The notes under the pieces are model-generated. The model was not told the DNA's origin. It worked only from the letters and a program-made list of their open reading frames with translations, and ran no database searches. A stretch of 64,000 nucleotides of DNA. It comes from Saccharopolyspora spinosa NRRL 18395 (GTDB lineage: Bacteria > Actinomycetota > Actinomycetes > Mycobacteriales > Pseudonocardiaceae). Each line of letters starts with the position of its first letter. Within the stretch, counting starts at the first letter, position 1. Location of the stretch: contig NZ_GL877881.1 in assembly GCF_000194155.1 (NCBI RefSeq), forward strand, positions 450,688 to 514,687, written 5' to 3'. The position numbers and the translations under genes are program-made. This document shows positions 1 to 7,873 of this stretch, piece by piece.

Positions 1-43
1 TCGCAACCGACGCCGCCGGCCGCCGCTGACGAGTCAACGGCCG

Positions 44-1558
44 TCAGTACGCGCCCTGCTTGGTCAGCACCGCGCGCACGGTCTTCCAGAGGATCACGGC
101 GTCCATCGCCAGCGACCAGTTCTCCACATACCGCAGGTCGAGCCGGACGCTCTCGGCCCACGACAGGTCGCTGCGACCACTGACCTGCCACAGCCCGGTG
201 AGCCCCGGCTTGACCAGCAAGCGGCGCCCCACCTCGTAGTCGTAGGTCTCGGTCTCCTCCGGCAGTGGCGGTCTCGGGCCGACCAGCGACATGTGCCCGG
301 CGAGGACGTTGAACAGCTGCGGCAGCTCGTCGAGCGAGTACCGGCGCAGCAGAGCACCGACCTTGGTCACCCTCGGGTCGCGGCGCAGTTTGAACAACGG
401 ACCTTCCGCATCGTTGGCCGGGCGCAACGCGGTTCGCATCGCGTCCGCGCCCACCACCATCGTGCGGAACTTCAGCATCGTGAACGTGGTGCCGCCTCGT
501 CCGGTCCGGCGCTGCCGGTAGATCACCGGTCCGCCATCGGACAACTTCACGACGAGGGCGATCACCAGCATCGCCGGCCCGATCAGGCCCAGCAGGAGCA
601 GCGCGCTCACCCAGTCGGCGAGGGCCTTCACGACTCGGCGACCACCGGTGAAGGCGGGTTCGCTGACCTTCAGCATCGGCATCCCCAGCACCGACGACAC
701 GTGCAGCCGGGGACCGGCCACCTCCATCAGCACCGGGGCAACGACCATCTCGGCGGAGGTGTCCTCGATCTTCCACGCCAATTCCTGCAAGCGGCGCGGA
801 GTCCAGTAGGCGTCGGCGGTTATGGCGACCACTCGGTACCCGCCGCGCCGGACGTGCTCCGCGAGCTCCTCGACATCACCGATCACCGGAACGCCATCCA
901 CCTCGCTGGCCAGCCCCTCGCCGGTTTCGGGACGAAGGCACAGCGCTTGAATCTGCCATCCGACGTGCGGTTGCTGGCGGGTGCGCGCGATGAGGTCGCG
1001 CAGCGTGTGCCTACTGCCCGCAGCGATCACCGGTAGCAGGCACCTGCCGTCGCTGCGGGCGCTGTGCAGGTAGCGGCGCAGCAAGTACCGCTGCGCGAGC
1101 ACCAGAAGCGCAAGCGACGGTAAGACACCGAAAACCCACGGCCGCACTTCCAGCGGCGGCACCGCAAGCCCTGCGACCGCGAGGACGACGCCAGCGGAGA
1201 AGATCCCTCGCCCCAGGCGGCGGTACTCCTCGTGGCCTTGCCCCAGGACCCTGATGTTCCAGGAACCGACCAGGGCCCACAACACGGCCACCGCGGTGAG
1301 CAACGCCAACACCATCGGAGGCAGCACCGCGATGTCCAGCCAGGCCGCCCAGAGCGATCCCGCTGCCGAAGCCATCGCCGTTGCAACGGCGTCGCTGGCG
1401 ATCACCGCGAATCGGTACCGCCGTTGCCACACCGTCGCGGGCAGTGCGGGGAGCGGGTGGTCCGGAGGTGCTGTCGCGTTCAACCGCGGAGCCTGAACGA
1501 ATCCCGTCGACCCTACGCCGTCCGGCAATGACATCGGTGCGCGCATCGGCTCCTGCAT
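44..1558 (-). CDS. Polyprenyl-phosphate sugar phosphotransferase (WbaP/WcaJ-like)
   Basis: This 504-residue membrane enzyme should transfer a sugar-1-phosphate from a nucleotide sugar to undecaprenyl phosphate, the first step of exopolysaccharide or glycan assembly. The N-terminal half has about five hydrophobic segments and a CoA-binding-like middle domain. The C-terminal third carries the bacterial sugar transferase core: a last membrane helix, then YRQRRTGRGG, MLKFRTM, RRYSLDELPQLFNVL with the acidic pair, GPRPPLPEE and KPGLTGLWQVSGRS. Length matches the family. The ATG is preceded by GGAGAGGGG; two later in-frame ATGs are possible. No glycosyltransferase neighbours are visible, so the glycan is unknown. 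The family call is secure, the sugar is not. Confidence 0.9.
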   Translation of the reverse strand: MQEPMRAPMSLPDGVGSTGFVQAPRLNATAPPDHPLPALPATVWQRRYRFAVIASDAVATAMASAAGSLWAAWLDIAVLPPMVLALLTAVAVLWALVGSWNIRVLGQGHEEYRRLGRGIFSAGVVLAVAGLAVPPLEVRPWVFGVLPSLALLVLAQRYLLRRYLHSARSDGRCLLPVIAAGSRHTLRDLIARTRQQPHVGWQIQALCLRPETGEGLASEVDGVPVIGDVEELAEHVRRGGYRVVAITADAYWTPRRLQELAWKIEDTSAEMVVAPVLMEVAGPRLHVSSVLGMPMLKVSEPAFTGGRRVVKALADWVSALLLLGLIGPAMLVIALVVKLSDGGPVIYRQRRTGRGGTTFTMLKFRTMVVGADAMRTALRPANDAEGPLFKLRRDPRVTKVGALLRRYSLDELPQLFNVLAGHMSLVGPRPPLPEETETYDYEVGRRLLVKPGLTGLWQVSGRSDLSWAESVRLDLRYVENWSLAMDAVILWKTVRAVLTKQGAY

Positions 1559-1960
1559 CAGACCCCTCTCCAGTTGGCAAAATCGTCCGCGCGGTAAAGG
1601 CGATCGGACGTCAGAGCTATCGGGGCAATCACGAATCCGTTACACGTTCACCGACGAAAGTTGAACCGCCGTGGGACTGGAAGGCCAAGCAGCCCGATCC
1701 CCGGCGGCCCTCGGCGACGTGCCCAGCATCCTTCTTCAACGGCTCGCCTACATCACCACCGATAGCCGCCCCGCATGTGCGCTGTTGGCGAACGGCGGTG
1801 ACGTCCGCGGCTGTGCGGCGGATGCCTCGCATGGCTCGCATGCACCGCGTATGCCGACCATTCGTTCCAACGAGCGTGTCGGTGCACGAGCTAAATCTGG
1901 GCCTGCAAGGACCTGATGCCCTCGTCCTCGATCTTGTGTCGGCCTACGATTTCGGCAGAC
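1559..1960. other. Intergenic region, no gene seen
   Basis: This is the space between the leftward sugar transferase and the PadR-DoxX operators. ORFs on both strands here have no recognisable motifs or good ribosome-binding sites. The sugar transferase promoter must lie in the left part on the minus strand, but I cannot point to clear -35/-10 boxes. Confidence 0.4.
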
Positions 1961-1979
1961 GATATCGAATTCCGATATC
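1961..1979. promoter_or_regulatory. Palindromic operator, copy 1 (TATCG-N5-CGATA)
   Basis: GATATCGAATTCCGATATC is a near-perfect inverted repeat with seven-base arms around AATTC. The core TATCG-N5-CGATA recurs at 2102-2116 with the same spacing, just before the PadR gene. Two matching palindromes upstream of a regulator gene suggest autoregulation by PadR; that assignment is inference. Confidence 0.55.
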
Positions 1980-2101
1980 TACGCGGAACGGAAGGGGGAC
2001 CGGTCCATGAAAACCACGCGACATGGCCTGGGAGCGGGGAGGCTCACTTCCCACCCGCCCAGGCCCTCCGGTGGCTGCACAGCAGTTCGACCGCCTCGTA
2101 G

Positions 2102-2116
2102 TATCGGAAGCCGATA
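2102..2116. promoter_or_regulatory. Palindromic operator, copy 2 (TATCG-N5-CGATA)
   Basis: TATCGGAAGCCGATA is a perfect inverted repeat lying 43 bases before the PadR GTG start. It shares the ten fixed positions and five-base spacer of the palindrome at 1963-1977. It probably overlaps the promoter or the start of the transcript of the padR-doxX operon. Confidence 0.55.
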
Positions 2117-2159
2117 TCGGTTTTGCCATCGAGAGACCGGCCTGTTCCAAGGGGGCGCG

Positions 2160-2504
2160 GTGCGGGAGTTCTTACGCGGTGCGATTCGGCTGCACATCCT
2201 GCACCACGCGGCCGAAGAACCGATACATGGCGCGTGGATGGCCCGCGAGCTGGCCAGTCACGGTTACCGAGTAAGCCCCGGCACCCTGTACCCCACGTTG
2301 CATCGGCTGGAAGCAGAAGGGCTGCTGGTGTCCGACCACGAACTGGTGGAAGGCCGTCAGCGGCGGGTCTACCGCCCAACCGATGCGGGCCTGGAAGCGC
2401 TAGCTGCCGATCGGGCTGCGCTGCGGGAGCTGGCACGGGAAGTCCTCGGCTACCACGACCTCACCGGAGATCATCGCGACAACCCGGAAGGAGCGCCGTC
2501 ATGA
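2160..2504 (+). CDS. PadR-family transcriptional regulator
   Basis: This 114-residue protein is a small winged-helix repressor. Its sequence shows the PadR signature: IRLHILHHAAEEPIHG, then YRVSPGTLYPTLHRLEAEGLL in the recognition region, and GRQRRVYRPTDAG in the wing. The reading frame is open further upstream, but the family begins at about this GTG, which has a GGGGG ribosome-binding site. Its stop overlaps the ATG of the DoxX gene by four bases, so the two are translationally coupled. It probably controls its own operon through the two TATCG-N5-CGATA palindromes upstream. Inducer unknown. Confidence 0.85.
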   Translation: MREFLRGAIRLHILHHAAEEPIHGAWMARELASHGYRVSPGTLYPTLHRLEAEGLLVSDHELVEGRQRRVYRPTDAGLEALAADRAALRELAREVLGYHDLTGDHRDNPEGAPS

Positions 2505-2971
2505 CCACTGCGGTGCACACCGGATGGGGGACGCGACTGCTCAGCACCGACGCCCCGGCTGCGACGATCCTCATCCGGCTGGTCGTGGGCGGCATTTTCC
2601 TGTCCGAAGGGATCCAGAAATTCCTGTTTCCGGCCAAGCTCGGCCCCGGCCGGTTCGCCAAGGAAACCCCACTACCAGCGCCGGAATTCTTCGCCTACCT
2701 CGACGGGGTGTTTGAGATCGGCTGTGGGGTGCTGCTCATCCTCGGGCTGCTCACCCGGCTAGCAGCCATCCCCATGATCATCAACATGCTCGGCGCGGAG
2801 ATCCTCACCAAGTTCCCCCTCCTGGCCCACGGCGGGGTGTGGACCTACATGCACGAGGCACGCCCCGAACTCAGCCAGCTGTTCGGCTCGGTGTTCCTAC
2901 TGATCGTCGGCGCGGGAGCGTGGTCACTGGACGCCTGGCTGACCGCCCCACGGCACACCTCTGCCGCCTGA
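2501..2971 (+). CDS. DoxX-family membrane protein
   Basis: This 156-residue integral membrane protein has four predicted hydrophobic segments, with the DoxX/SURF4 pattern near the N-terminus (LIRLVVGGIFLSEGIQKFLF) and the loop GVFEIGCGVLLILGLLTRLA. Some DoxX proteins act in redox or thiol-stress complexes at the membrane, but many have no known role and the function here cannot be read from sequence. The ATG is preceded by GGAAGGAG and overlaps the end of padR, so expression should follow that regulator. Downstream it converges with the MntP-like gene. Confidence 0.85.
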   Translation: MTTAVHTGWGTRLLSTDAPAATILIRLVVGGIFLSEGIQKFLFPAKLGPGRFAKETPLPAPEFFAYLDGVFEIGCGVLLILGLLTRLAAIPMIINMLGAEILTKFPLLAHGGVWTYMHEARPELSQLFGSVFLLIVGAGAWSLDAWLTAPRHTSAA

Positions 2972-3132
2972 CCGCCGATCACCGCACAACCACCAGCGCC
3001 AGCAGGTAAGCCACGGACACCCACACGACCGCAACCAGCGGTGTTTGGCACTCCGTTCGAAGGTTTGTGTAGGTGAGCCGCTACCCCGCATCGACGATTT
3101 CGATGGTGTCGATGGGCGCCGGTGGCGGTGCT

Positions 3133-3702
3133 TCAGTCGCCGCCGGAAAGGCCCAGCACGATCGCCTCGATGATGAGGGCGATGCCAGTCACGATCTCGT
3201 AACGGATGTTGAGTCGCCTGCGAACCAGTCGGAAGGCGGTGCGGCCCAGCACAAGCCCGACGAAGGTCATCACGGCGGTGATGACTCCGAAAAGCACGGC
3301 TGGCAGCCACGGGGAGAACCCGAGCAATCCGAGGCTGGCGCCTGCGAGAACATTGTCCACGCTCAGCGGCAGCGGAAGACCGAACAGCATCCACGAGTGC
3401 TCTAGCTCCTGCTCGGTGTCGGTCACCGGGTGCCGCCACGCCCGCAGCAGCAGGTACAGGCCATATGCGCCGAGCGCGATCGGGCCCACGTAGTCGGCCA
3501 CCGGTCCGATGGCCTCACCGACGTAATGTCCGAGGAGCAGGCCCACCAGGGGTGCGGCGCCGTCCCAGAACCCGAAGTTGACCGCGACCAGTGCCATCCG
3601 GCGCCAGCCGAGCCGCAGCGGCCCGAGCAGGACTGCGGTCCGGAAATTGTCCAGGCCGAGGAAGAACCCGAGCGCAACGAGGTTCGCGGCCTGTCCGATC
3701 AT
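3133..3702 (-). CDS. MntP/TerC-like membrane efflux protein
   Basis: This protein of about 189 residues has six hydrophobic segments and resembles the putative manganese efflux pump (MntP/YebN, DUF204) group. Two internally similar halves each carry an acidic-polar membrane motif: FFLGLDNFRTAVLLG in the first and LPLSVDNVLAGASLG in the second. This LDN/VDN pair is the hallmark of the superfamily and likely binds the cation. The start chosen follows GGGGGG and its ATG overlaps the stop of the short upstream ORF by four bases. Substrate specificity (Mn2+ or another cation) is inferred from family only. Confidence 0.75.
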   Translation of the reverse strand: MIGQAANLVALGFFLGLDNFRTAVLLGPLRLGWRRMALVAVNFGFWDGAAPLVGLLLGHYVGEAIGPVADYVGPIALGAYGLYLLLRAWRHPVTDTEQELEHSWMLFGLPLPLSVDNVLAGASLGLLGFSPWLPAVLFGVITAVMTFVGLVLGRTAFRLVRRRLNIRYEIVTGIALIIEAIVLGLSGGD

Positions 3703-4043
3703 GTCGCCCCCCGCACGAAGCACAACCGCTCCCGCTTGCGCGCAGCTGCCACCACCTGCCGCATGAACGCTCTCCCCTTCTGATCAGGATGCTCCGGCTC
3801 CCAAGGTGCCGTGGCGGACAAGCATCCGCAATCGATGGCAACGACAGCCGGCGCGGGGCGATTTCCACGGTCCAGTGGCCTCCCAGGTCCGTACCGCAAT
3901 CGGCTCCCGAGCCGTGGCATCCCTGCGCAACCTCGCCGGTCAGCATCCTGCGGAGCAACGGCTTCCCCAACATCGCCCGAGAAGTCAAGGCGGGCATCCA
4001 GGCAGGCGAGGGCGACCTCTTGGCCGGGGTGGAGCGTCGACAC
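3699..4043 (-). CDS. Short hypothetical protein coupled to the MntP-like gene
   Basis: I do not recognise this 114-residue ORF. Its stop codon overlaps the ATG of the MntP-like gene (ATGA), and codons in its last 50 residues end mostly in G or C as expected for a real gene here. Against it, the N-terminal half has no motif and a second good ribosome-binding site (AAGGGGAGAG) stands before an internal ATG near 3761, which would give only a 21-residue leader-like peptide. It may be a coupling leader, a decayed gene or chance. Confidence 0.3.
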   Translation of the reverse strand: MSTLHPGQEVALACLDARLDFSGDVGEAVAPQDADRRGCAGMPRLGSRLRYGPGRPLDRGNRPAPAVVAIDCGCLSATAPWEPEHPDQKGRAFMRQVVAAARKRERLCFVRGAT

Positions 4044-4098
4044 CGACGCGCTGCCCCACGAGGACGGCGGGCCCGTCGGTGAGCGGTCGCGCTGGGCC

Positions 4099-5247
4099 TC
4101 AACTTAGTGTTGTAGTGATGCGGTTGACCCACATCCGTACAGTCGCTCGGTCACGCTTCTTCAGCAGGCGCAGGTGGGAGACTCTGTTGCGTATCGGCAT
4201 GACGTCCTGTCTGAAACGCCGCCACAGGGCCCCGTCCCACGACAGGCCCTTGAACTTCGCCGACTCGACGACCTGGAGCAGTTCACCGAGGGTCAGCCAC
4301 TCGATGGGGTCTCGTAGCTCGGAGACATTCCACGCAGTCACGTTAACGTCGTTTCGTGCTCGTTCGAGCACAAGCTGAGCGATGGTCTCGTTGAAGAGAT
4401 TCTTGCGCCACTGTGCACCCGCGTCCCGAATGGCGGCTTCGCGCAGCAATCTCCGGATCGTGCGTTCAATTTGCCAGAGACCCTCGGAGACCGCGGGGAG
4501 ATCGGCCTGAGGTCCGACGATAGTAGCGATTACGTCGGCGACGGCGTTTTTGAACTGCCAGAACGGCCCCGGCGAATTAAACCTCAGGGCGCCGTCGACG
4601 ATGTAGGCAAGGCCGGCGCCGCGCATCGCCTCCGCGACACCAGGCTCGACTTCGGTGATGAAGCTGGCGCCGTGGTTCGCTTCGAAAACGGCGAAATCCA
4701 GGTCCGTGAGGACGTTGACGCCGAGTTCTTCAAGTGCCGTTCGCAGGAGGAGGTTCAAGTCGGATTGGCGACCAAGCCCGACCGACGGAAGCGATGACGC
4801 CGGAATATGTCGCAGCTCTTCGGGGCGTTCGTGCGGTTCGAGCAACGGGAGGCAATGCCAGGATGCGTCGTCAAGCAGGCTGCTGCCCGCGACCGGAGCG
4901 AAAGAGATCTTCGGCATGCGGGAAACCAGGCAGATCTCTGCGTCGATGTCCCGGAGTTTGTTGACCTTCGCGCGGAGCGCTCCCAGCGTGACACCGCCGG
5001 CTTTGCCGTCATGTGCGAATGCCTCTATGCCGTCCAGGATGACCGGCCCGGTGGGAAGTTCGACGGGACTCGATGTTCCCGCGAAGTCCGCGGCATTGAG
5101 CACGGTTCCGCCCAAAGCGCCGAGCAGAGGTTCCCGGAGAATGTCGAACGCGGCACCGCACTGGATGAAGATCAGCTTGAAGCGTTTCATCCGGGTGCGG
5201 ATCTCCGCAGCCCGGTTCTGTGCGCTGGAGAGGATGAGGTCCGTCAT
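4099..5247 (-). CDS. Protein with degenerate ATPase-like N-terminus and C-terminal HEPN-like motif
   Basis: This 382-residue protein has no name I can give. The first 120 residues look like a decayed P-loop fold: a hydrophobic strand (FKLIFIQCG) without a Walker A lysine-threonine, then VILDGIEAF like a Walker B strand and EICLVSR like a sensor strand. The last 35 residues contain RNRVSH (about 353-358), an R-x4-H motif in a helical setting (IRNRVSHLRLLKK) typical of HEPN ribonucleases such as the Swt1-like group. Its ATG overlaps the stop of the IF2_N-like gene by four bases, so they form an operon. Arrangement and domains fit a conflict or defence module; the RNase activity is inference. 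Confidence 0.5.
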   Translation of the reverse strand: MTDLILSSAQNRAAEIRTRMKRFKLIFIQCGAAFDILREPLLGALGGTVLNAADFAGTSSPVELPTGPVILDGIEAFAHDGKAGGVTLGALRAKVNKLRDIDAEICLVSRMPKISFAPVAGSSLLDDASWHCLPLLEPHERPEELRHIPASSLPSVGLGRQSDLNLLLRTALEELGVNVLTDLDFAVFEANHGASFITEVEPGVAEAMRGAGLAYIVDGALRFNSPGPFWQFKNAVADVIATIVGPQADLPAVSEGLWQIERTIRRLLREAAIRDAGAQWRKNLFNETIAQLVLERARNDVNVTAWNVSELRDPIEWLTLGELLQVVESAKFKGLSWDGALWRRFRQDVMPIRNRVSHLRLLKKRDRATVRMWVNRITTTLS

Positions 5248-5942
5248 AGTAATTGCAGTACCGGCGTGAGTTCGTAGGAGTACCTTCTGACATGATCGAG
5301 CATCTCGCGCATGTTTACGGCAATCTGGTGGCGCCAGGTGTTGATGGTCCTCATGACCAGCGGGTTTTTAAGCTCACGATGGAACGTGTCGAAAGGCAGC
5401 TCGTTGACGACGGCGGAGGCCAGGTGCCGGTAGCGGAACGCGCGCCCTCCTGCCGCCTCGAACAATGCCTCCAGCGCGCCATCCTCGATCGTGATGCGCA
5501 TCTTCTGCCCCACGGACCGGGCAAGGTCGTCGGCTTCGTGCCGTTCGAACGGAGCGAGAAAGTTCGCCTTTGCCCAGGAGAACAGCGGATTGGGCCGGCC
5601 GAGGAACTGCGATCCGAAACGGGCGAGAATCACCTGATGATCCTCGACCACGGGAACCGCCTGTTTGCGCCGCTGCAGATTCCGTGAGGTGTCGGGGTGT
5701 GTCGATGGCTTAACCGCTCCGGCGTTCCGGGTCGACTGGCGCGGAGTGGTAGCACCGGCCTCGGTCGCGACGTCGTACTGGCCGAATGAGTCCTTGACGC
5801 GTGTCGCTGTCGCGCTATCGACAAGACTGGAGGCACCAGGGGCCGGCACACCGAGCTCGCTCAACCGCGCTAACACGCTGTGAGATGACATGCTCAGAGA
5901 TCTGGCCAACTCATGGCCCCGGAGCCCCACACCTTTCACCAT
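5244..5942 (-). CDS. IF2_N-like and ATPase-lid-like protein, partner of the HEPN-like gene
   Basis: This 232-residue protein starts with a segment (residues about 8-53, HELARSLSMSSHSVLARLSE then LGV) resembling the small IF2 N-terminal helical domain. After a polar linker, the C-terminal 130 residues resemble the part of a STAND/AAA ATPase that follows the sensor strand: ILARFGSQFLGRPNPLF, then PFERHEADDLARSVGQK and an AGGRAFRYRHLASAVV helix. The P-loop and Walker B part are absent, so either an ATPase lost its core or this is a regulatory partner. It is the first gene of a two-gene leftward operon. Function unknown. Confidence 0.5.
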   Translation of the reverse strand: MVKGVGLRGHELARSLSMSSHSVLARLSELGVPAPGASSLVDSATATRVKDSFGQYDVATEAGATTPRQSTRNAGAVKPSTHPDTSRNLQRRKQAVPVVEDHQVILARFGSQFLGRPNPLFSWAKANFLAPFERHEADDLARSVGQKMRITIEDGALEALFEAAGGRAFRYRHLASAVVNELPFDTFHRELKNPLVMRTINTWRHQIAVNMREMLDHVRRYSYELTPVLQLL

Positions 5943-6261
5943 CCCCCGCCACGTTGCGTTTCACAACACGATAGTGGACGTTCCCGGAGTCACGGGCGGG
6001 GCTTGACTACTCCAATGGCCTACTTTATGCGCCCGAATGGCGCTATCAAACCACTGCGAATGTTGGGAGAATTCTCGCTTTTGGTACGTGGCTGGCTGGG
6101 AGGCCCTGCCCGAATGCAGAAGGACACCGACTCCGGCATCTTCGAGCGCATCGAGCAGGGCGTAATACACCCGCACATCCTGACAACTCACCGCCGACGG
6201 CAGCGCCTGCCTGAAGATCACCGTCGGCGGCGCTACTGAACGCGAAGCAATGGCCGCCTGG

Positions 6262-7053
6262 CAGGGCGTGTGCAAGGTTGACCTATCCGGTTTAGGTAGT
6301 TTCGGGCGGGAAGGTGGGTGGCAGGTTGCCCAGGTGGTGGACAGGTTGGCCAGGTGGTGGACCGTTTCGATACCGGCGGCTGTGCCGTTCGGTCGGCGCC
6401 AGCGCCATATCCGGTTCGCAAGTTTCCGTCCAGAACAAAGACCTTCCAGGCTGCGGGTCCTGGCACGTCCGTACCCGCCCACGATTTCCATTGAAATTGC
6501 GGAGGTTGTCCACAGGCATCGGCGTGTCGGGATGCGACACGCCGACGGTCCGCAAGTTCCATTGAAATCGAAGGTTCGATTTCAATGGAACTTGCGGCTT
6601 CTCTCCGCCGAGGCGGACTCGATGAACGTCTTCGCACCGGGAGTCACACGACCCCGCAAGGACTCGACTGTGAGGGTGGGCCGGTCAAGCACAACCCGAA
6701 TCAGGGAAGCCAAGAACACGAGAGCGCGGCTCCTGGACAGACCGTCACGGCTTGAACAACCACCGCCAGGGCCGGCAGCAACCCATACAGGATTCCCCGC
6801 CCACCGCCTCCAGCGCCCGCCAGAGACCGTCCACACGACCCCGCAAGGACTCGACTGTGGGGGTGGGCCGGTCAAGCACAACCCGAACCAGGGAAGCCAA
6901 GAACACAAGAGCGCGGCTCCTGGACAGACCGTCACGGCTTGGACAACCCGATGATCTCCCACCGGAAACCGCGCCCTCGTCTCGCGTCCCACCTGGACAA
7001 AAACCCGCCGCAACCCTCAGATCAACCCTCAGATCAATCTTGCACACGCCCTG
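6262..7053. mobile_element. Non-coding repeat element, copy A, with terminal inverted repeats
   Basis: The segment begins with CAGGGCGTGTGCAAGGTTGA and ends with TCAATCTTGCACACGCCCTG, which are inverted copies of one 20-base sequence with one mismatch. Inside are a 48-nt hairpin at 6550-6597, a smaller stem around 6523-6548 (GGCGTGTC/GACACGCC), and a direct repeat of about 118 bp at 6645-6762 and 6832-6949. About 380 bp from its left end recur in inverted orientation at 45840 downwards, and homology stops in both copies exactly at CAGGGC, so this is a true element end. No intact transposase is present; minus-strand ORFs may be remains of one. Likely a MITE-like or deleted IS derivative. Confidence 0.6.
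6550..6597. repeat. Perfect 48-nt hairpin in element copy A
   Basis: Two 23-base arms, CCGCAAGTTCCATTGAAATC plus GAA and the reverse complement, flank a GG spacer without a mismatch. The same hairpin occurs in element copy B at 45525-45572. A related half-site with TTTCCATTGAAATTGCGG stands about 65 bases to the left. Conservation in both copies suggests it matters to the element. Confidence 0.75.
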
Positions 7054-7296
7054 GGGCGCCTGGGTCGCGTCGGCGAAAAGCTGCGAGGCTTGCACGCACC
7101 CCGCAGCTCTTTTCACGACGCCACGAGATCGACGGCGCAGACCGAGCATCCTTGCCGCACCCTGCCACCACCCGATCAACTGTCCTTTGTGGACTCGCAT
7201 CTCATTGACGGGGGTCGGTCACCCGGCCCGTGTCCGCACCAGCAGCGCCCGCCACCCTGCCGCACCTGGCAGCGCAGCGAGACTGCTCGCACTGCG

Positions 7297-7758
7297 TTAG
7301 CTGCGAATGGCGACCGTGGCGTCGAGTTCCACGAGCGCACCCTTGGGCAGCACATGGGCCGGCAATGCGGTTCGAGCGTGGCGGCCAGCGTCGCCCAGGA
7401 CGTCGATCAGCAGCTTCGACGCCCCGTCGACCACCGACGGCTGGTCGACGAAGTCTCGCGAACTCGTGACCCAGGCATTGAGCTTCAGCACCTGCTCGAC
7501 GTTGTCCAGGCCAACTGCCTCATGTATGCGTGCCAGCAGGTTGAGCGCAGCGACCCTCGCGGCAGCCACTCCCTTAGCCACCGTGACGCCGTCCCCCAGA
7601 CAGCCCGTCAGGATCTCACCTGCGGCGGTCCGGGAGATCTGGCCGGACACGTGCAGCAGGGTGCCCCATTGCACACTCGCCTCATATGCGTAACGGGGCG
7701 CACCGAGTACCGGAAGCTCAAGGGAAAGCGCTTTGAGACGCTCGTGCGCGTCAGTCAT
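7297..7758 (-). CDS. RidA-family (YjgF/YER057c/UK114) protein
   Basis: This 153-residue protein belongs to the RidA group, many of whose members hydrolyse reactive enamines or imines released by PLP enzymes. Visible family features are GTLLHVSGQISRTAAGEI, the central AALNLLARIHEAVG helix, LNAWVTSSRDF and the C-terminal GALVELDATVAI. The usual arginine of the Archetypal group (in a CxR-type region) is not obvious; the HARTALPAHVLPKGALVELD stretch occupies that place. Start chosen at the ATG after GGAAGATGAC. It is the last gene of the leftward catabolic operon, behind the M24 gene, and may deal with an imine intermediate there. Confidence 0.85.
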   Translation of the reverse strand: MTDAHERLKALSLELPVLGAPRYAYEASVQWGTLLHVSGQISRTAAGEILTGCLGDGVTVAKGVAAARVAALNLLARIHEAVGLDNVEQVLKLNAWVTSSRDFVDQPSVVDGASKLLIDVLGDAGRHARTALPAHVLPKGALVELDATVAIRS

Positions 7759-7873
7759 GTCATCTTCCAATTTAATCTGTCGAAGAGGCGACGCAGGTTG
7801 GGTCGTGGATACCGTTCGCTGGGGAGCGGTATCCACGCCGTGCGGGCTACTTCTATCGTTGGCAACGCAGCCG

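Noticed and set aside
6483..6597. Repeated TTCCATTGAAAT motifs resembling a short CRISPR array
   Set aside because: Only three partial copies exist, in mixed orientation, two of them forming one perfect hairpin. Spacing is irregular, the same block is copied at 45.5 kb, and there are no cas genes.
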